Of a stretch of DNA of 64,000 nt, positions 54,494 through 62,954 are shown piece by piece. Under the pieces are notes generated by a model. That model made no database searches. It was not told the origin of the DNA and saw nothing but the letters and a program-made list of their open reading frames with translations. The DNA is from Bacteroidia bacterium (lineage in GTDB: Bacteria; Bacteroidota; Bacteroidia; Chitinophagales; Chitinophagaceae): positions 62,001 to 126,000 of the forward strand of contig JAUHYD010000013.1 of NCBI GenBank assembly GCA_030426665.1, read 5' to 3'. A program made the position numbers and the translations under genes. The first letter of the stretch is position 1. Each line of letters opens with the position of its first letter.

Positions 54494-55414
54494 TCAAAAG
54501 TATTGTTCAAATGCTCTTTTATGAGCTGTCTTTATTTCATTGGCTAATGATTTCGGTTTTATGACCTTCATGTTATTACCGAATGATAGCAATTCCATGA
54601 TAAGGTCATGGGTAATGTGTAAATGCAGTTTTATTTGTAGTTCATCTTCATTGTCAATTAAAATCTGTTGAGTTTCGTGGAGCGGTAGTGTTTTGATGTA
54701 CTTTCCTTGAAAAGGGTCAAATGACAATATTATTTCCTGTGGATTTTCATCAGTTGGGCTGATAATTCCAAAACAATACCGATAGCGTTCTTCCACGTTA
54801 TAGTTAGCTGGCATTTTAAAATTTTTGTTAGTAATTTCAAGACCTGACATACGGTCTAATGCGAAACTTTTAACCCGGCTATCTTTATTATCTTTCGCCA
54901 AAATATACCAGCGGTTTTTAAATTCTTTTAAAGCATAGGGATCAGTAAATCGCTCGTTAATTTCATCTTCCCAAAATTTCTGATAAGAGAATTTTATTTT
55001 AAGGTGATTTTTAATGGCGTGAAGCAAACCATATAAATTGTCAGTGCCTTGAGGTCTGCGTTTTTCTAAATGAACGAATGGAGTAAGGTCTTGTGCAAGG
55101 TTTAAGGAATTGAACATATCAAAGGCTTCTATCATTCTCTGGAAGTTCATATTCTCCCCCGCACTTTGGTCTATGAAATAGCCTTTATTTGATTTTGAAT
55201 ACTCGATGTCAATTCCAAAAATGTTTCTGATTTCTCGAATATCTCTTTGAAGTGTGCGCTGTGAAAAAGCGATGTTCAAAGTATCGTCTTGCATTTGCAA
55301 ATACTCGAACTGATTTTCAACATAGTCTTGCAAATCCTCATAAGTGGAGTATGGTTTTGCCTTCAGCTTTTTGACAATTAGGAGGTAACGTGATATGTAG
55401 CCGCGTTTGGACAT
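54494..55414 (-). CDS. WYL-domain transcriptional regulator
   Basis: A 306-residue regulator; the start at 55414 (MSKRGYISRYLLIVKKL) lies five bases after the upstream stop. N-terminal HTH (about 1-80; FSQRTLQRDIREIRNIFGI), WYL domain (about 125-200: IKFSYQKFWEDEINERFTDP, RWYILAKDNKDSRVKSFALD), and a WCX-like C-terminus. WYL proteins bind ligands such as nucleic-acid fragments or second messengers and commonly control defence loci. Last gene of the six-gene operon; probably its regulator. Confidence 0.9.
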   Translation of the reverse strand: MSKRGYISRYLLIVKKLKAKPYSTYEDLQDYVENQFEYLQMQDDTLNIAFSQRTLQRDIREIRNIFGIDIEYSKSNKGYFIDQSAGENMNFQRMIEAFDMFNSLNLAQDLTPFVHLEKRRPQGTDNLYGLLHAIKNHLKIKFSYQKFWEDEINERFTDPYALKEFKNRWYILAKDNKDSRVKSFALDRMSGLEITNKNFKMPANYNVEERYRYCFGIISPTDENPQEIILSFDPFQGKYIKTLPLHETQQILIDNEDELQIKLHLHITHDLIMELLSFGNNMKVIKPKSLANEIKTAHKRAFEQYF

Positions 55415-55419
55415 ACTGG

Positions 55420-57495
55420 TTATTTGACTTTGTAACAATCTTCAACACTTGGTCTTTTATAACTACCAAATAGATAACAAAACTCTCCTGAATTGGGGAT
55501 GCCGAAATACTTAGATTGACAATGTTTATCTAATAATTCCGGCTCCTTTATCAGGCGCTTTTTCCAATTAGGCATATTGTCTGGACAATGGAAATTATTA
55601 ATAACTTCACTTACTGGTTTGTTTATTAGTAGCATTAGCAAATCGCGCAAATAATCTTTATAATAGCCATCGGTGAAATTATTTTTCAAGTCACTTGTGT
55701 TTTCTATCAAACACCGTTTGTTTGCATCGGTATTGTAGCTCCACGTACCCCAATAGGTATAGAAATCGTTGCCTTTTACAGTCAATAAAGCACGGCGGAA
55801 TTCATTTGTGATGTCTGATTCGTTTAGATATTGTTTGATTACTTTTTGTACTTCCGATAACATACCCGCATCAAATTGTTTCTTTGAATCTGAGAAATCA
55901 ATACAATGCAACGCAAAAGCTATTTCTCCCATACAAAAGTTCGTGTCCTCTGTTTGAAAAATGACGTGCCTGTTAGACGAATTAGCCTGTATAATTTTTG
56001 CCTTCAAAATTTCTTCAGCAACCTGCGTCGAAGCAAAGTTCGACTTTGGATTATTTTTGGAAAGATATTGATAGATATTTCCTATTCCGCTCGAAATTTC
56101 CTTAAGTAATCCAATTGCGCCGATAAAGGATGTAGCACTATCAACCGTAGAATTATGAACAATATTGCGCACCACTCGCATCCAGTCGGAAAATGTCGTT
56201 GACTCAAAATTCTCGTCTCCTATTGCTTGTGTTTGAGCAAAAAATAAGGCACGCTGTTTATAGGTGATTTCCTCTCCGTTTATCAACTCGGTAAAAATTG
56301 TCGCTCCAGGAGTGCAATAATCCCAAAGCGGCAAGTTCTCCGGAAGTAATTCATCATTAAAGAACTTATTATTTGTTCTTACTGCGTATTTATCAAAGCA
56401 AGTTTTCAAATAATCAAATCCCTTTTTGCTCGGAAAATCATGAGGCTCGATATTAGTTGGGTCGTTAAATAAATCGGATATTCTTCTCTCTATTCTTTCT
56501 CGCTTTATTGCCTCAATTGTGACTGGCTTACCTTTTGATTTTGCCGCGAGTTCATTCTTGACTATTTTATCAGCTTCAAAGTCCTCATAAATTTCAAGGT
56601 TTTCGGCATAGTTACTAATGGCTATTCCGACGATAAAATTGAGCAGCTCCCTGTCAATTAAATTATCCGCATTTTTATGCTTCCAAAACAAATCAGTCCA
56701 ACAAGAATCTATTTTATGAGAAAATTGAACATTAAAACTCAGTCCGGCCTCCCAATTACATTCAATTATATACTGCTCGAATTTCGCCTTGAATTTTTCA
56801 AAATCAGTAAGGGCTTTCCCACGTGCATTCATTTTGATGTATAGATCATCCGAAAGACCAAAATGTTTTAGTGGGATATGAAGAAAGCTGATTCTGTTTC
56901 TTATTGTCAGTTCCTCCCAAATGTTACCTCTGTCTCCAAGCCGTTCGAATTTTTGATGAATTGCATCCAGCATAATCAGCATGGCTTCAATTGTTGGGTC
57001 TTTCTTCCACGAGAGAAAAAACCAAGAGCTGTCAATTATACTTTTAGATAAGCTATTATATAAAAGCTCCCCATTGGCATCATTATCTGAGTCCAAGAGC
57101 TTGTTGAAATCTATCCCGTGCTCAACTAACTGATTACAAAATTCACGTGAACTTGTTCGTGTTTCGTATGTAAACTTTTTAAGTGTCTCTTTATTTAGGT
57201 TTAGCAAATTCTCTTTAGCCACTATATACCAGTGTAGTAGAAAAAGAGTTGTTAGCCGCTGCTGTCCGTCCAATGGCTGCAAGCAATTGTCTTGTTCATT
57301 CCCGTAGATGAAGTCAAGCTCAATAAATTTCCCCTCCTCTATAGCACTTAGCAAAGCATCCAAAAACTTGTTCCGTATCTCAAATCTTTCCTTTCTACCT
57401 TGCGCATAATCCCTTTGTATAATCGGGATTTCTATTCTCGATTTTTCAATTAATTGCCAAAAAGTCAACTTGTGAGCCAACGGGTTGCTATTCAT
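55420..57495 (-). CDS. DUF262-domain protein (GmrS-like)
   Basis: A 691-residue protein with an N-terminal DUF262: IPIIQRDYAQGR and PLDGQQRLTTLFLLHW (residues 76-83 hold the D-G-Q-Q-R catalytic-type core). DUF262 is a ParB-like fold that hydrolyses nucleotides in GmrSD type IV restriction enzymes. The remaining 600 residues are helical and I see no HNH or DUF1524 block. It overlaps the DUF262-DUF1524 gene by eight bases, so translation is coupled, like separate GmrS and GmrD subunits. Confidence 0.85.
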   Translation of the reverse strand: MNSNPLAHKLTFWQLIEKSRIEIPIIQRDYAQGRKERFEIRNKFLDALLSAIEEGKFIELDFIYGNEQDNCLQPLDGQQRLTTLFLLHWYIVAKENLLNLNKETLKKFTYETRTSSREFCNQLVEHGIDFNKLLDSDNDANGELLYNSLSKSIIDSSWFFLSWKKDPTIEAMLIMLDAIHQKFERLGDRGNIWEELTIRNRISFLHIPLKHFGLSDDLYIKMNARGKALTDFEKFKAKFEQYIIECNWEAGLSFNVQFSHKIDSCWTDLFWKHKNADNLIDRELLNFIVGIAISNYAENLEIYEDFEADKIVKNELAAKSKGKPVTIEAIKRERIERRISDLFNDPTNIEPHDFPSKKGFDYLKTCFDKYAVRTNNKFFNDELLPENLPLWDYCTPGATIFTELINGEEITYKQRALFFAQTQAIGDENFESTTFSDWMRVVRNIVHNSTVDSATSFIGAIGLLKEISSGIGNIYQYLSKNNPKSNFASTQVAEEILKAKIIQANSSNRHVIFQTEDTNFCMGEIAFALHCIDFSDSKKQFDAGMLSEVQKVIKQYLNESDITNEFRRALLTVKGNDFYTYWGTWSYNTDANKRCLIENTSDLKNNFTDGYYKDYLRDLLMLLINKPVSEVINNFHCPDNMPNWKKRLIKEPELLDKHCQSKYFGIPNSGEFCYLFGSYKRPSVEDCYKVK

Positions 57496-59173
57496 TTTTT
57501 GATTTAATTTGACGTGGTAAATACGTTTTTAATGTAGCAATGATATCCTTTATATAGGCACTTCTGTCATTCTCACCCCAAAAGGTCATTTGTGAAACGT
57601 CATTGCTGTAAAGTTTCATAAATGCATTTTTAGTACATACAGGTATAAATGTTCCATTTTTGTCTCTTTCGATTATTGTCTTCCGCTTCACGGGGAACAC
57701 AGCATTTTTATAGCTCCGATTAGTTCCTGCATCCAGTAATACAAGGTTCGAAATATCATTAATATCTTCGTGGATTTTAGATTCACTAAAGTGATCTAAA
57801 ACTTCCGCATATATCCGTTCAAAATTTTCTTTTTGATATTCTGACATCCGTTTTCTCAGTTCGTTGTCCTTGACAAAGAAGGATACTTCCTTTAACCAAT
57901 CCTTTTGATGCGCTTCTGTAGTAGGCATGTCTTCCGCGACTGCCGCGATATGTTCGACATCCCAATTTTCCTTTTTGTATCGGTCAAAAGGGAAACGATT
58001 AGTTTCATTTACATTGTTAAGCATGGTTTGAATATTGTGAAGTAGCAAAACGTTTCTAATGAGGCCACTTCCATATTCTAAGTCGTTAACCTGGACTTTT
58101 ACCTTCTCTTTTATTTTGCTGTCTATTGATGCTTTTAGCTCTGTTTTGGAGAGTTCTTTTTTGAGTTTTACTATCTCTTTTATGTTTGTCCCGGTAGCCA
58201 ATAAAAATCCAATTTTGTGATATAATTCCCGATCAATAAACCACTCTTCTAAGACCTGATAATACTTTTTTATTTCTTGCCAATTTTCGGCAATCTCGCT
58301 TTCTGTATATTGTTTAAACTTTTCGTTGAAATACCGGAAGGTGAAAAAGTCATCGGCATTTGAAGGCTTATTTGCTATCAAATCGAAAATGAACTCTATT
58401 CGTGTGGGCAGCGTATTTTTTTCCTTATTTAAAAAATACCAAAAAGCATTGTTTTGTAAGGCATATTCAATCTGGTCCCATTCTGACGCTATTTCCAATT
58501 GCTTCAGCTTGATTTTTTCGTTGTCTGAATTTCTAAAATTTGAGCTATTCAGGAATGCTGCTTTTATCAGCTCCGAGTTTGTTAGAGGTATCTTGCCGCT
58601 ATTTATACGTGTGAAAATATCTATAGAATCGTTGCTGGTTTCGTACCATATCACCTTTGTAAAATGCAGGAACTTAGACTCGAAGCCATTGGTGTCAAAA
58701 TTCTGCCCTCTTTTTTCAAACCAAGCTGCAATGTTCTTGTAGGCCGAGGATATGAAGTAATAGTCAATATTTGAATCGTCAATCGCGTCCTCAGTTAGAC
58801 TTTTCAAATAATTCTCTGAGCCTGCTCTTGTTTCATATTGTAGAGCAAATAGTTTTTTTCGTCTATTCTCTGCATATCCTTGATTTAGATAGTGAAGTAT
58901 TAGGTAAATTGTAGTCAATCTTTGTTGCCCATCTATAACGTCCCACTTCCCATCATTCTCTTTCACGACAATTGGTTGCAAACAATACCATGTTTTATCA
59001 CTCACACCTGTAATCTCCTTTGGTGAGAATTCTGCAATATCATTTAGCATATCTTCTACCTGTTGCTTTGTCCAACGATACCCTCTTTGGTATGATGGGA
59101 TAAAAAAGCTGTATTGCAGCAGATTGCCAATTGTTTTCGTCGTTAAGGGGATTTTATTTTCTGCTATTGACAT
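57488..59173 (-). CDS. DUF262-DUF1524 protein (GmrSD-like nuclease)
   Basis: A 561-residue protein with DUF262 (FIPSYQRGYRWTKQQVEDML, VIDGQQRLTTIYLILHYL, D81-R85) and a C-terminal DUF1524 HNH-like domain: WDVEHIAAVAED with H408 (the usual EHI-x-P has lost its Pro) and NLVLLDAGTNRSYKNAVF. In GmrSD the two domains cut modified (for example glucosylated hydroxymethyl-) cytosine DNA using NTP. This suggests a modification-dependent or nucleotide-gated restriction activity. Confidence 0.88.
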   Translation of the reverse strand: MSIAENKIPLTTKTIGNLLQYSFFIPSYQRGYRWTKQQVEDMLNDIAEFSPKEITGVSDKTWYCLQPIVVKENDGKWDVIDGQQRLTTIYLILHYLNQGYAENRRKKLFALQYETRAGSENYLKSLTEDAIDDSNIDYYFISSAYKNIAAWFEKRGQNFDTNGFESKFLHFTKVIWYETSNDSIDIFTRINSGKIPLTNSELIKAAFLNSSNFRNSDNEKIKLKQLEIASEWDQIEYALQNNAFWYFLNKEKNTLPTRIEFIFDLIANKPSNADDFFTFRYFNEKFKQYTESEIAENWQEIKKYYQVLEEWFIDRELYHKIGFLLATGTNIKEIVKLKKELSKTELKASIDSKIKEKVKVQVNDLEYGSGLIRNVLLLHNIQTMLNNVNETNRFPFDRYKKENWDVEHIAAVAEDMPTTEAHQKDWLKEVSFFVKDNELRKRMSEYQKENFERIYAEVLDHFSESKIHEDINDISNLVLLDAGTNRSYKNAVFPVKRKTIIERDKNGTFIPVCTKNAFMKLYSNDVSQMTFWGENDRSAYIKDIIATLKTYLPRQIKSKNE

Positions 59174-59651
59174 TGTTTTGTTTTAAATGCAACTGAAAAA
59201 GTTCTGCACATGCTAAGGCATCGCTTAAGGCATCATGGTGATTGAGCTTAATGCCATGAGTTCTGCATAGCGATGCCAAATTAGCACGAAAAATTTTATA
59301 CGTACAGTGTCCTGAAAATGAAGGAACCTCTATGTTATAATACGCCAATGTTTGATTGAGGCATTGAAAGTCAAACGCAAATCCATTGTGCGCCACTACG
59401 ATTTGCCCGGTTATATATGGTTCGATTTGCTTCCAAATTGCATTGAAAGTTGGAGCATTTGCCGTATGCTCAGGGGTAATGCCGTGAATTTCAATGAAGT
59501 TATTCCAGTAGTAATTACCGGGTGGTTGTACCAAAAGAGACAACCGGTCCCTAATACTGCCATTTTCTATGCGAACCAAACCTACCTGACAAATACTCCA
59601 ACGTTTGCCCTGCGCAGTTTCAAAATCAATAGCGGTAAAGGAAGTAGTCAT
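59154..59651 (-). CDS. DEDDh-type 3'-5' exonuclease (DnaQ-like)
   Basis: A 165-residue exonuclease domain: D9 and E11 in AIDFETAQ, D94 in AHNGFAFDFQCL, H139 and D144 in HHDALSDALACAEL; all five DEDDh residues are present. No BRCT or polymerase domain. It could degrade DNA or RNA ends or signal nucleotides. It overlaps the DUF262-DUF1524 gene by 20 bases and starts two bases after the repeat-protein stop. Confidence 0.92.
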   Translation of the reverse strand: MTTSFTAIDFETAQGKRWSICQVGLVRIENGSIRDRLSLLVQPPGNYYWNNFIEIHGITPEHTANAPTFNAIWKQIEPYITGQIVVAHNGFAFDFQCLNQTLAYYNIEVPSFSGHCTYKIFRANLASLCRTHGIKLNHHDALSDALACAELFQLHLKQNNVNSRK

Positions 59652-59653
59652 TT

Positions 59654-59956
59654 TTATGCGCTTCTTTCACTCAATCTTTTACATTTCTTGTCATACGTCC
59701 TCAGCCAGCTTCCCTCTTTTGTCGTAAAAGTTTGCCCGGCAGCATTTCTTACCTCCTTGCCGCTGGCCGACATTTCCGCAATTCTTTTGCAATGCTCATC
59801 GTAGGTCCGTATCCATGAACCTTCTTCGGTTACAAAAAAGTCGGAACCAATGCCTACTACTTCCTTATTGGAAGCCGACATTTCCGAAATTCTCTTGCTC
59901 TTCTCATCGTAAACTCTAATCCAAGAGCCTTCGTTTTGTACATTTGAAATTGCCAT
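59654..59956 (-). CDS. Three-repeat small protein, unknown
   Basis: A 100-residue protein made of two full repeats and one partial repeat of exactly 36 residues, starting at residues 9, 45 and 81: EGSWIRVYDEKSKRIS, EGSWIRTYDEHCKRIA and EGSWLRTYDKKCKRLS, with FFVT/FTTK and SA-x-x-KEV between. Copies 2 and 3 have a Cys that copy 1 lacks. It looks like a small beta-repeat protein. It might be a sensor, adaptor or inhibitor in the system. Unknown. Confidence 0.75.
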   Translation of the reverse strand: MAISNVQNEGSWIRVYDEKSKRISEMSASNKEVVGIGSDFFVTEEGSWIRTYDEHCKRIAEMSASGKEVRNAAGQTFTTKEGSWLRTYDKKCKRLSERSA

Positions 59957-60011
59957 AACTCTATTCGATTTAATTTTACTGGCCTACTCTATACAGTTTT
60001 CGGCATCCCTG

Positions 60012-61151
60012 TTATTTTGAAGATATACATTTAAAACCAATGGGAGCATTTTTTATCTCCTGTTGAAAGTCTTTTTCCTCCTGATTATATATTGCCGTCA
60101 GGGACATCGGCTTATTAATAGTGGTAACAAACCCTAATTTCTCGGATAGCTTCTGCGCTTTTTCAATTTCCAGCTCCTTAAATTCATATTTAGCAATTAA
60201 TCTTCCTTTGCGCATTAATGCCGAATCAACCTTGGATATGTCCGTATTAAACGAACAAATTACCTGTATATTGAGACAGTCTGAAAGTAGTCCATCCGAA
60301 ATATTTAGCAGTGCCGAAACAGGCGAGCTGCCGTCTTTTTCCCGATCAACAACGATATTTTCGGCATCTTCAATAACAAATACAGAATTTGGATTTTCAA
60401 TTAACACCGAAATCAAATCAGGATTAGTTATGGCACTTGCCATATTGGGTGGCAAGAAAATAACGTCTTTTTTAAGAAGTGAAATAAGATACCTGATATA
60501 GGAGGTTTTGCCAGTACCTGGCTTGCCATGCAACAATACCAACCCCTTATCATTTTTCTTTGACAGTCTCTTCAGAATTGTTTGATGAATTTCCGTAAAA
60601 TCATCATTGTAGTTGTCGGTAATATTCAGCTTCGGTTTTGTTACCTCTAACGACTTAGTATCAATACCAAGTTTTGAAGACACTAAGAGAGAAATTTCGG
60701 GTTTTCTGCGGGTTTTCTTTTCCCGGAACTTAACTACACCACTAATAATTTCTTCAACTTTTTCAATTGAGGTTTTACGAAAGAGGAACCTTACGGTAGA
60801 TTGATTTGTATCGAAGTCAACAATTAAGTCTTCATCGAGGATATAAAAAATATCGTCAAGCTCGGCTTTCTTTCGAGTATCGAAATACCTTTTGTCAAAA
60901 TGAAAGCCTTTTATGTCATTCTTATATGTCTCCATAAACCACCGATTGGCCTTTCTGCAATCAATATTTATTTCATTTATGAAGTTTGGAATGGTATTAA
61001 AATAAGCGAGAAACAGCGTGAATTCGTTTAGATAAGAACCATTCCGTTCCGCAAAAATTTCTGATATGTTCATTCTTGCGACCGGTTTTTCTAATTCAAA
61101 TTCTCTTGTTTGTAACTCCTTAAAACAGACAGTTTCTGATGCCATAAACAT
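60012..61151 (-). CDS. AAA+ ATPase (BCS1/FtsH-like fold)
   Basis: A 379-residue protein (start 61151, or Met at 61145). N-terminal 180 residues: unknown recognition domain. AAA+ core: Walker A HGKPGTGKTS (209-216), Walker B VFVIEDAE (257-264), sensor-1 CSFNTD, arginine finger region ALMRKGRL (R314/R317). The Glu in the Walker B is unusual in sequence (IEDAE). It is the first gene of the operon; a perfect TACTTTTG -7 element (61165-61172, minus strand) starts transcription near 61160. Confidence 0.9.
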   Translation of the reverse strand: MFMASETVCFKELQTREFELEKPVARMNISEIFAERNGSYLNEFTLFLAYFNTIPNFINEINIDCRKANRWFMETYKNDIKGFHFDKRYFDTRKKAELDDIFYILDEDLIVDFDTNQSTVRFLFRKTSIEKVEEIISGVVKFREKKTRRKPEISLLVSSKLGIDTKSLEVTKPKLNITDNYNDDFTEIHQTILKRLSKKNDKGLVLLHGKPGTGKTSYIRYLISLLKKDVIFLPPNMASAITNPDLISVLIENPNSVFVIEDAENIVVDREKDGSSPVSALLNISDGLLSDCLNIQVICSFNTDISKVDSALMRKGRLIAKYEFKELEIEKAQKLSEKLGFVTTINKPMSLTAIYNQEEKDFQQEIKNAPIGFKCISSK

Positions 61152-61164
61152 TGATATTGTATGT

Positions 61165-61172
61165 CAAAAGTA
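61165..61172 (-). promoter_or_regulatory. -7 promoter element of the six-gene operon
   Basis: Minus strand TACTTTTG, matching TAnnTTTG exactly; TTTG at 61187-61190 (minus) is a possible -33 box, but the spacing (14) is short. It would drive the AAA gene and the operon. Confidence 0.55.
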
Positions 61173-61338
61173 GATGTCGAGAACGCCAAACCGTGTCGCT
61201 GTAAATTCTTAGTCAAAAAAATAATTACTACATGGGAAGGTAATCTGAAAGCGATCTTATGCAACTTACGGTGATTGCATCATAGGCAGATGTTCAAGAA
61301 ATTGCATTGCTTTTTGCAAGCTCATAAGTGAAAGGGGC

Positions 61339-61367
61339 AAACTTTACACTTTTATTATTTTAATGTG
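61339..61367 (+). repeat. 29-bp direct repeat, right flank of the cassette
   Basis: AAACTTTACACTTTTATTAT then TTTAATGTG; one mismatch with 54348-54376. Together the two copies bracket about 7 kb containing exactly the six-gene operon. Confidence 0.9.
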
Positions 61368-61428
61368 TGTTCGCTGTTTCTTGTATCCTTAATGAAATCA
61401 TTGTAGATTGGCAATCCAAAAATTTACA

Positions 61429-61728
61429 ATGGCACAAATGGATATTGAAAATTTTCGTGAGTGGTTATCTCGAAAATATAAAGGCGCAAACGTTATCAGT
61501 ACAAGAATTGCCAACTGTAAGCGGGTTGAAAAATATGAAGGAGACCTTGATAAGCATTACGCTAAAGATGGCGGTAAAGGATTATTAGAGAAACTTACAT
61601 TATCCAAACATGACAGTCTACCGAATCACAAAATCCCTATAGATGGTGATATATATTACGGTACGGCAACTCTTAAACAAGCGACAAAATTGTATTTCGC
61701 ATTCATGGCAGAAACAAAGCGAAAATAA
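61429..61728 (+). CDS. Small protein resembling the N-terminal part of restriction-associated proteins
   Basis: A 99-residue protein (ATG at 61429). FREWLSRKYKGANVI, NCKRVEKYEGDLDKHYAKDG and HKIPIDGDIYYGTATLKQA form a pattern I associate with small domains found before HNH nucleases and other restriction proteins. No catalytic domain follows. It may be a truncated gene or a stand-alone partner of the nearby restriction system. It starts just after the right-hand repeat. Confidence 0.55.
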   Translation: MAQMDIENFREWLSRKYKGANVISTRIANCKRVEKYEGDLDKHYAKDGGKGLLEKLTLSKHDSLPNHKIPIDGDIYYGTATLKQATKLYFAFMAETKRK

Positions 61729-61735
61729 AAGCAAA

Positions 61736-61972
61736 TCAAATTCTCTCAAACTTTAGTTGCTTGTAACCAGTAACGGTTTTATGGTACTCCAATTTGGTTG
61801 GGGTATTATCAAGTTCTGTCCAGGTTTCAGCCTCAGTTCTGTTTGGCGTAACCTGAATTTGCAGGTCCTTGAGTGGCGCAATGAAAATTGGGTCACCGAA
61901 TTCGTATGTCAACATCACATACTTGTCAGGGTGTAGTTTGACATATTCTTTCGCGGTCAGTTTCTTTTCCAT
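61736..61972 (-). CDS. Small unknown protein
   Basis: A 78-residue protein (MEKKLTAKEYVKLHPDKYVM), mixed beta and charged. Convergent with the preceding gene, seven bases apart. No family recognised. Confidence 0.5.
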   Translation of the reverse strand: MEKKLTAKEYVKLHPDKYVMLTYEFGDPIFIAPLKDLQIQVTPNRTEAETWTELDNTPTKLEYHKTVTGYKQLKFERI

Positions 61973-62237
61973 CGAAAATTAGAGTTTATTCCATGACTCA
62001 ACGTAAAATTATAAGGTACGTCTCTATTGGGTTTTCGTCACCTATTAGTGTTATCAACTTTACAACTTGACCTTGCCTGGTGCGAACCACTTGATTCTTC
62101 ATTTCTATCGTTTATCTGAAGATAGCAAATGCTGGGGGCATCTTTTCTTCATTTCCGCTAAATAGATGCTAAGGTTAAGATTCTCAAGCCATAACACTAA
62201 TGTTGGGGAATCCAATTAAAATCAATCGAGAAAAGTA

Positions 62238-62954
62238 TTATCCTAAATCTTTAAACCGTTCTTCAATTTGGTGGCTTAATACTTCAACCACATCCTCAAC
62301 AACTTCTTTCATATCAATCTCATTAGCTACCTCACCAGATACTTCAATAAGAGATTTATAAAAACCTTCATCACCGGTAAATCGGTGCCAGAATTCTTTT
62401 CCAATAAAAATATTATAGTGACTTTCAAGTTCTAATACAAAGCTATTCTTTTCATCGGGTTCCCCATAAATTAAACAGAAAGCAAGATCGCCGATTCTAA
62501 TGTCACCTTTGTTCAACCTTGCACGGTTCTGCATTTCCTTAAAATGATTCTTAATCGTAGTGACATCGTCTCTATTAAGTGCATTAGGGCCAGATTTTAA
62601 TTGACAATACTTTTGGCGCTTGTCTATTTGATCGATAAACTGAATGTCAATACCTGGAATAGGCGAACCATATGCTCCGAGCACTTTTGTAATAAACTGT
62701 CCTTGCATTAATGTCCCAAATGAGGTGGTAATCGACGTGCCAAGAATCCTCGGATATATTAATGCCTTTGCTAAGGATTTGGAATCAGCATTACCTTCTA
62801 AAAAATTTGCAAGGTAATATAGCAACAATGGATTAATATTGAATTCGTTAATGTTTTTTAATTTCTCCGTATTCTTTTTATGACTTTTTACCAAAGATTC
62901 CCGAAACCATACCTTATACTTGTTTAGAATTTCGATGCGTTCTTTTGTTGTCAT
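62238..62954 (-). CDS. PmeII-family type II restriction endonuclease
   Basis: A 238-residue protein. PD-(D/E)XK core: PIPGIDIQFIDQ (Asp) with YCQLKSGPNALNRDDV (Q-x-K), after a helical N-terminal part (VWFRESLVKSHKKN). The Q-L-K-S-G-P-N-x-x-N-x-D-D motif is typical of the PmeII family. It cuts DNA unless protected by the partner C5 methyltransferase, whose gene it overlaps by 41 bases. The specificity cannot be read from the sequence. Confidence 0.85.
   Translation of the reverse strand: MTTKERIEILNKYKVWFRESLVKSHKKNTEKLKNINEFNINPLLLYYLANFLEGNADSKSLAKALIYPRILGTSITTSFGTLMQGQFITKVLGAYGSPIPGIDIQFIDQIDKRQKYCQLKSGPNALNRDDVTTIKNHFKEMQNRARLNKGDIRIGDLAFCLIYGEPDEKNSFVLELESHYNIFIGKEFWHRFTGDEGFYKSLIEVSGEVANEIDMKEVVEDVVEVLSHQIEERFKDLG

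Noticed and set aside
54487..54504. AATACTTT-CA-AAAGTATT palindrome at the WYL stop
   Set aside because: No T tail on the minus strand, so not a convincing terminator; may be chance in AT-rich DNA.
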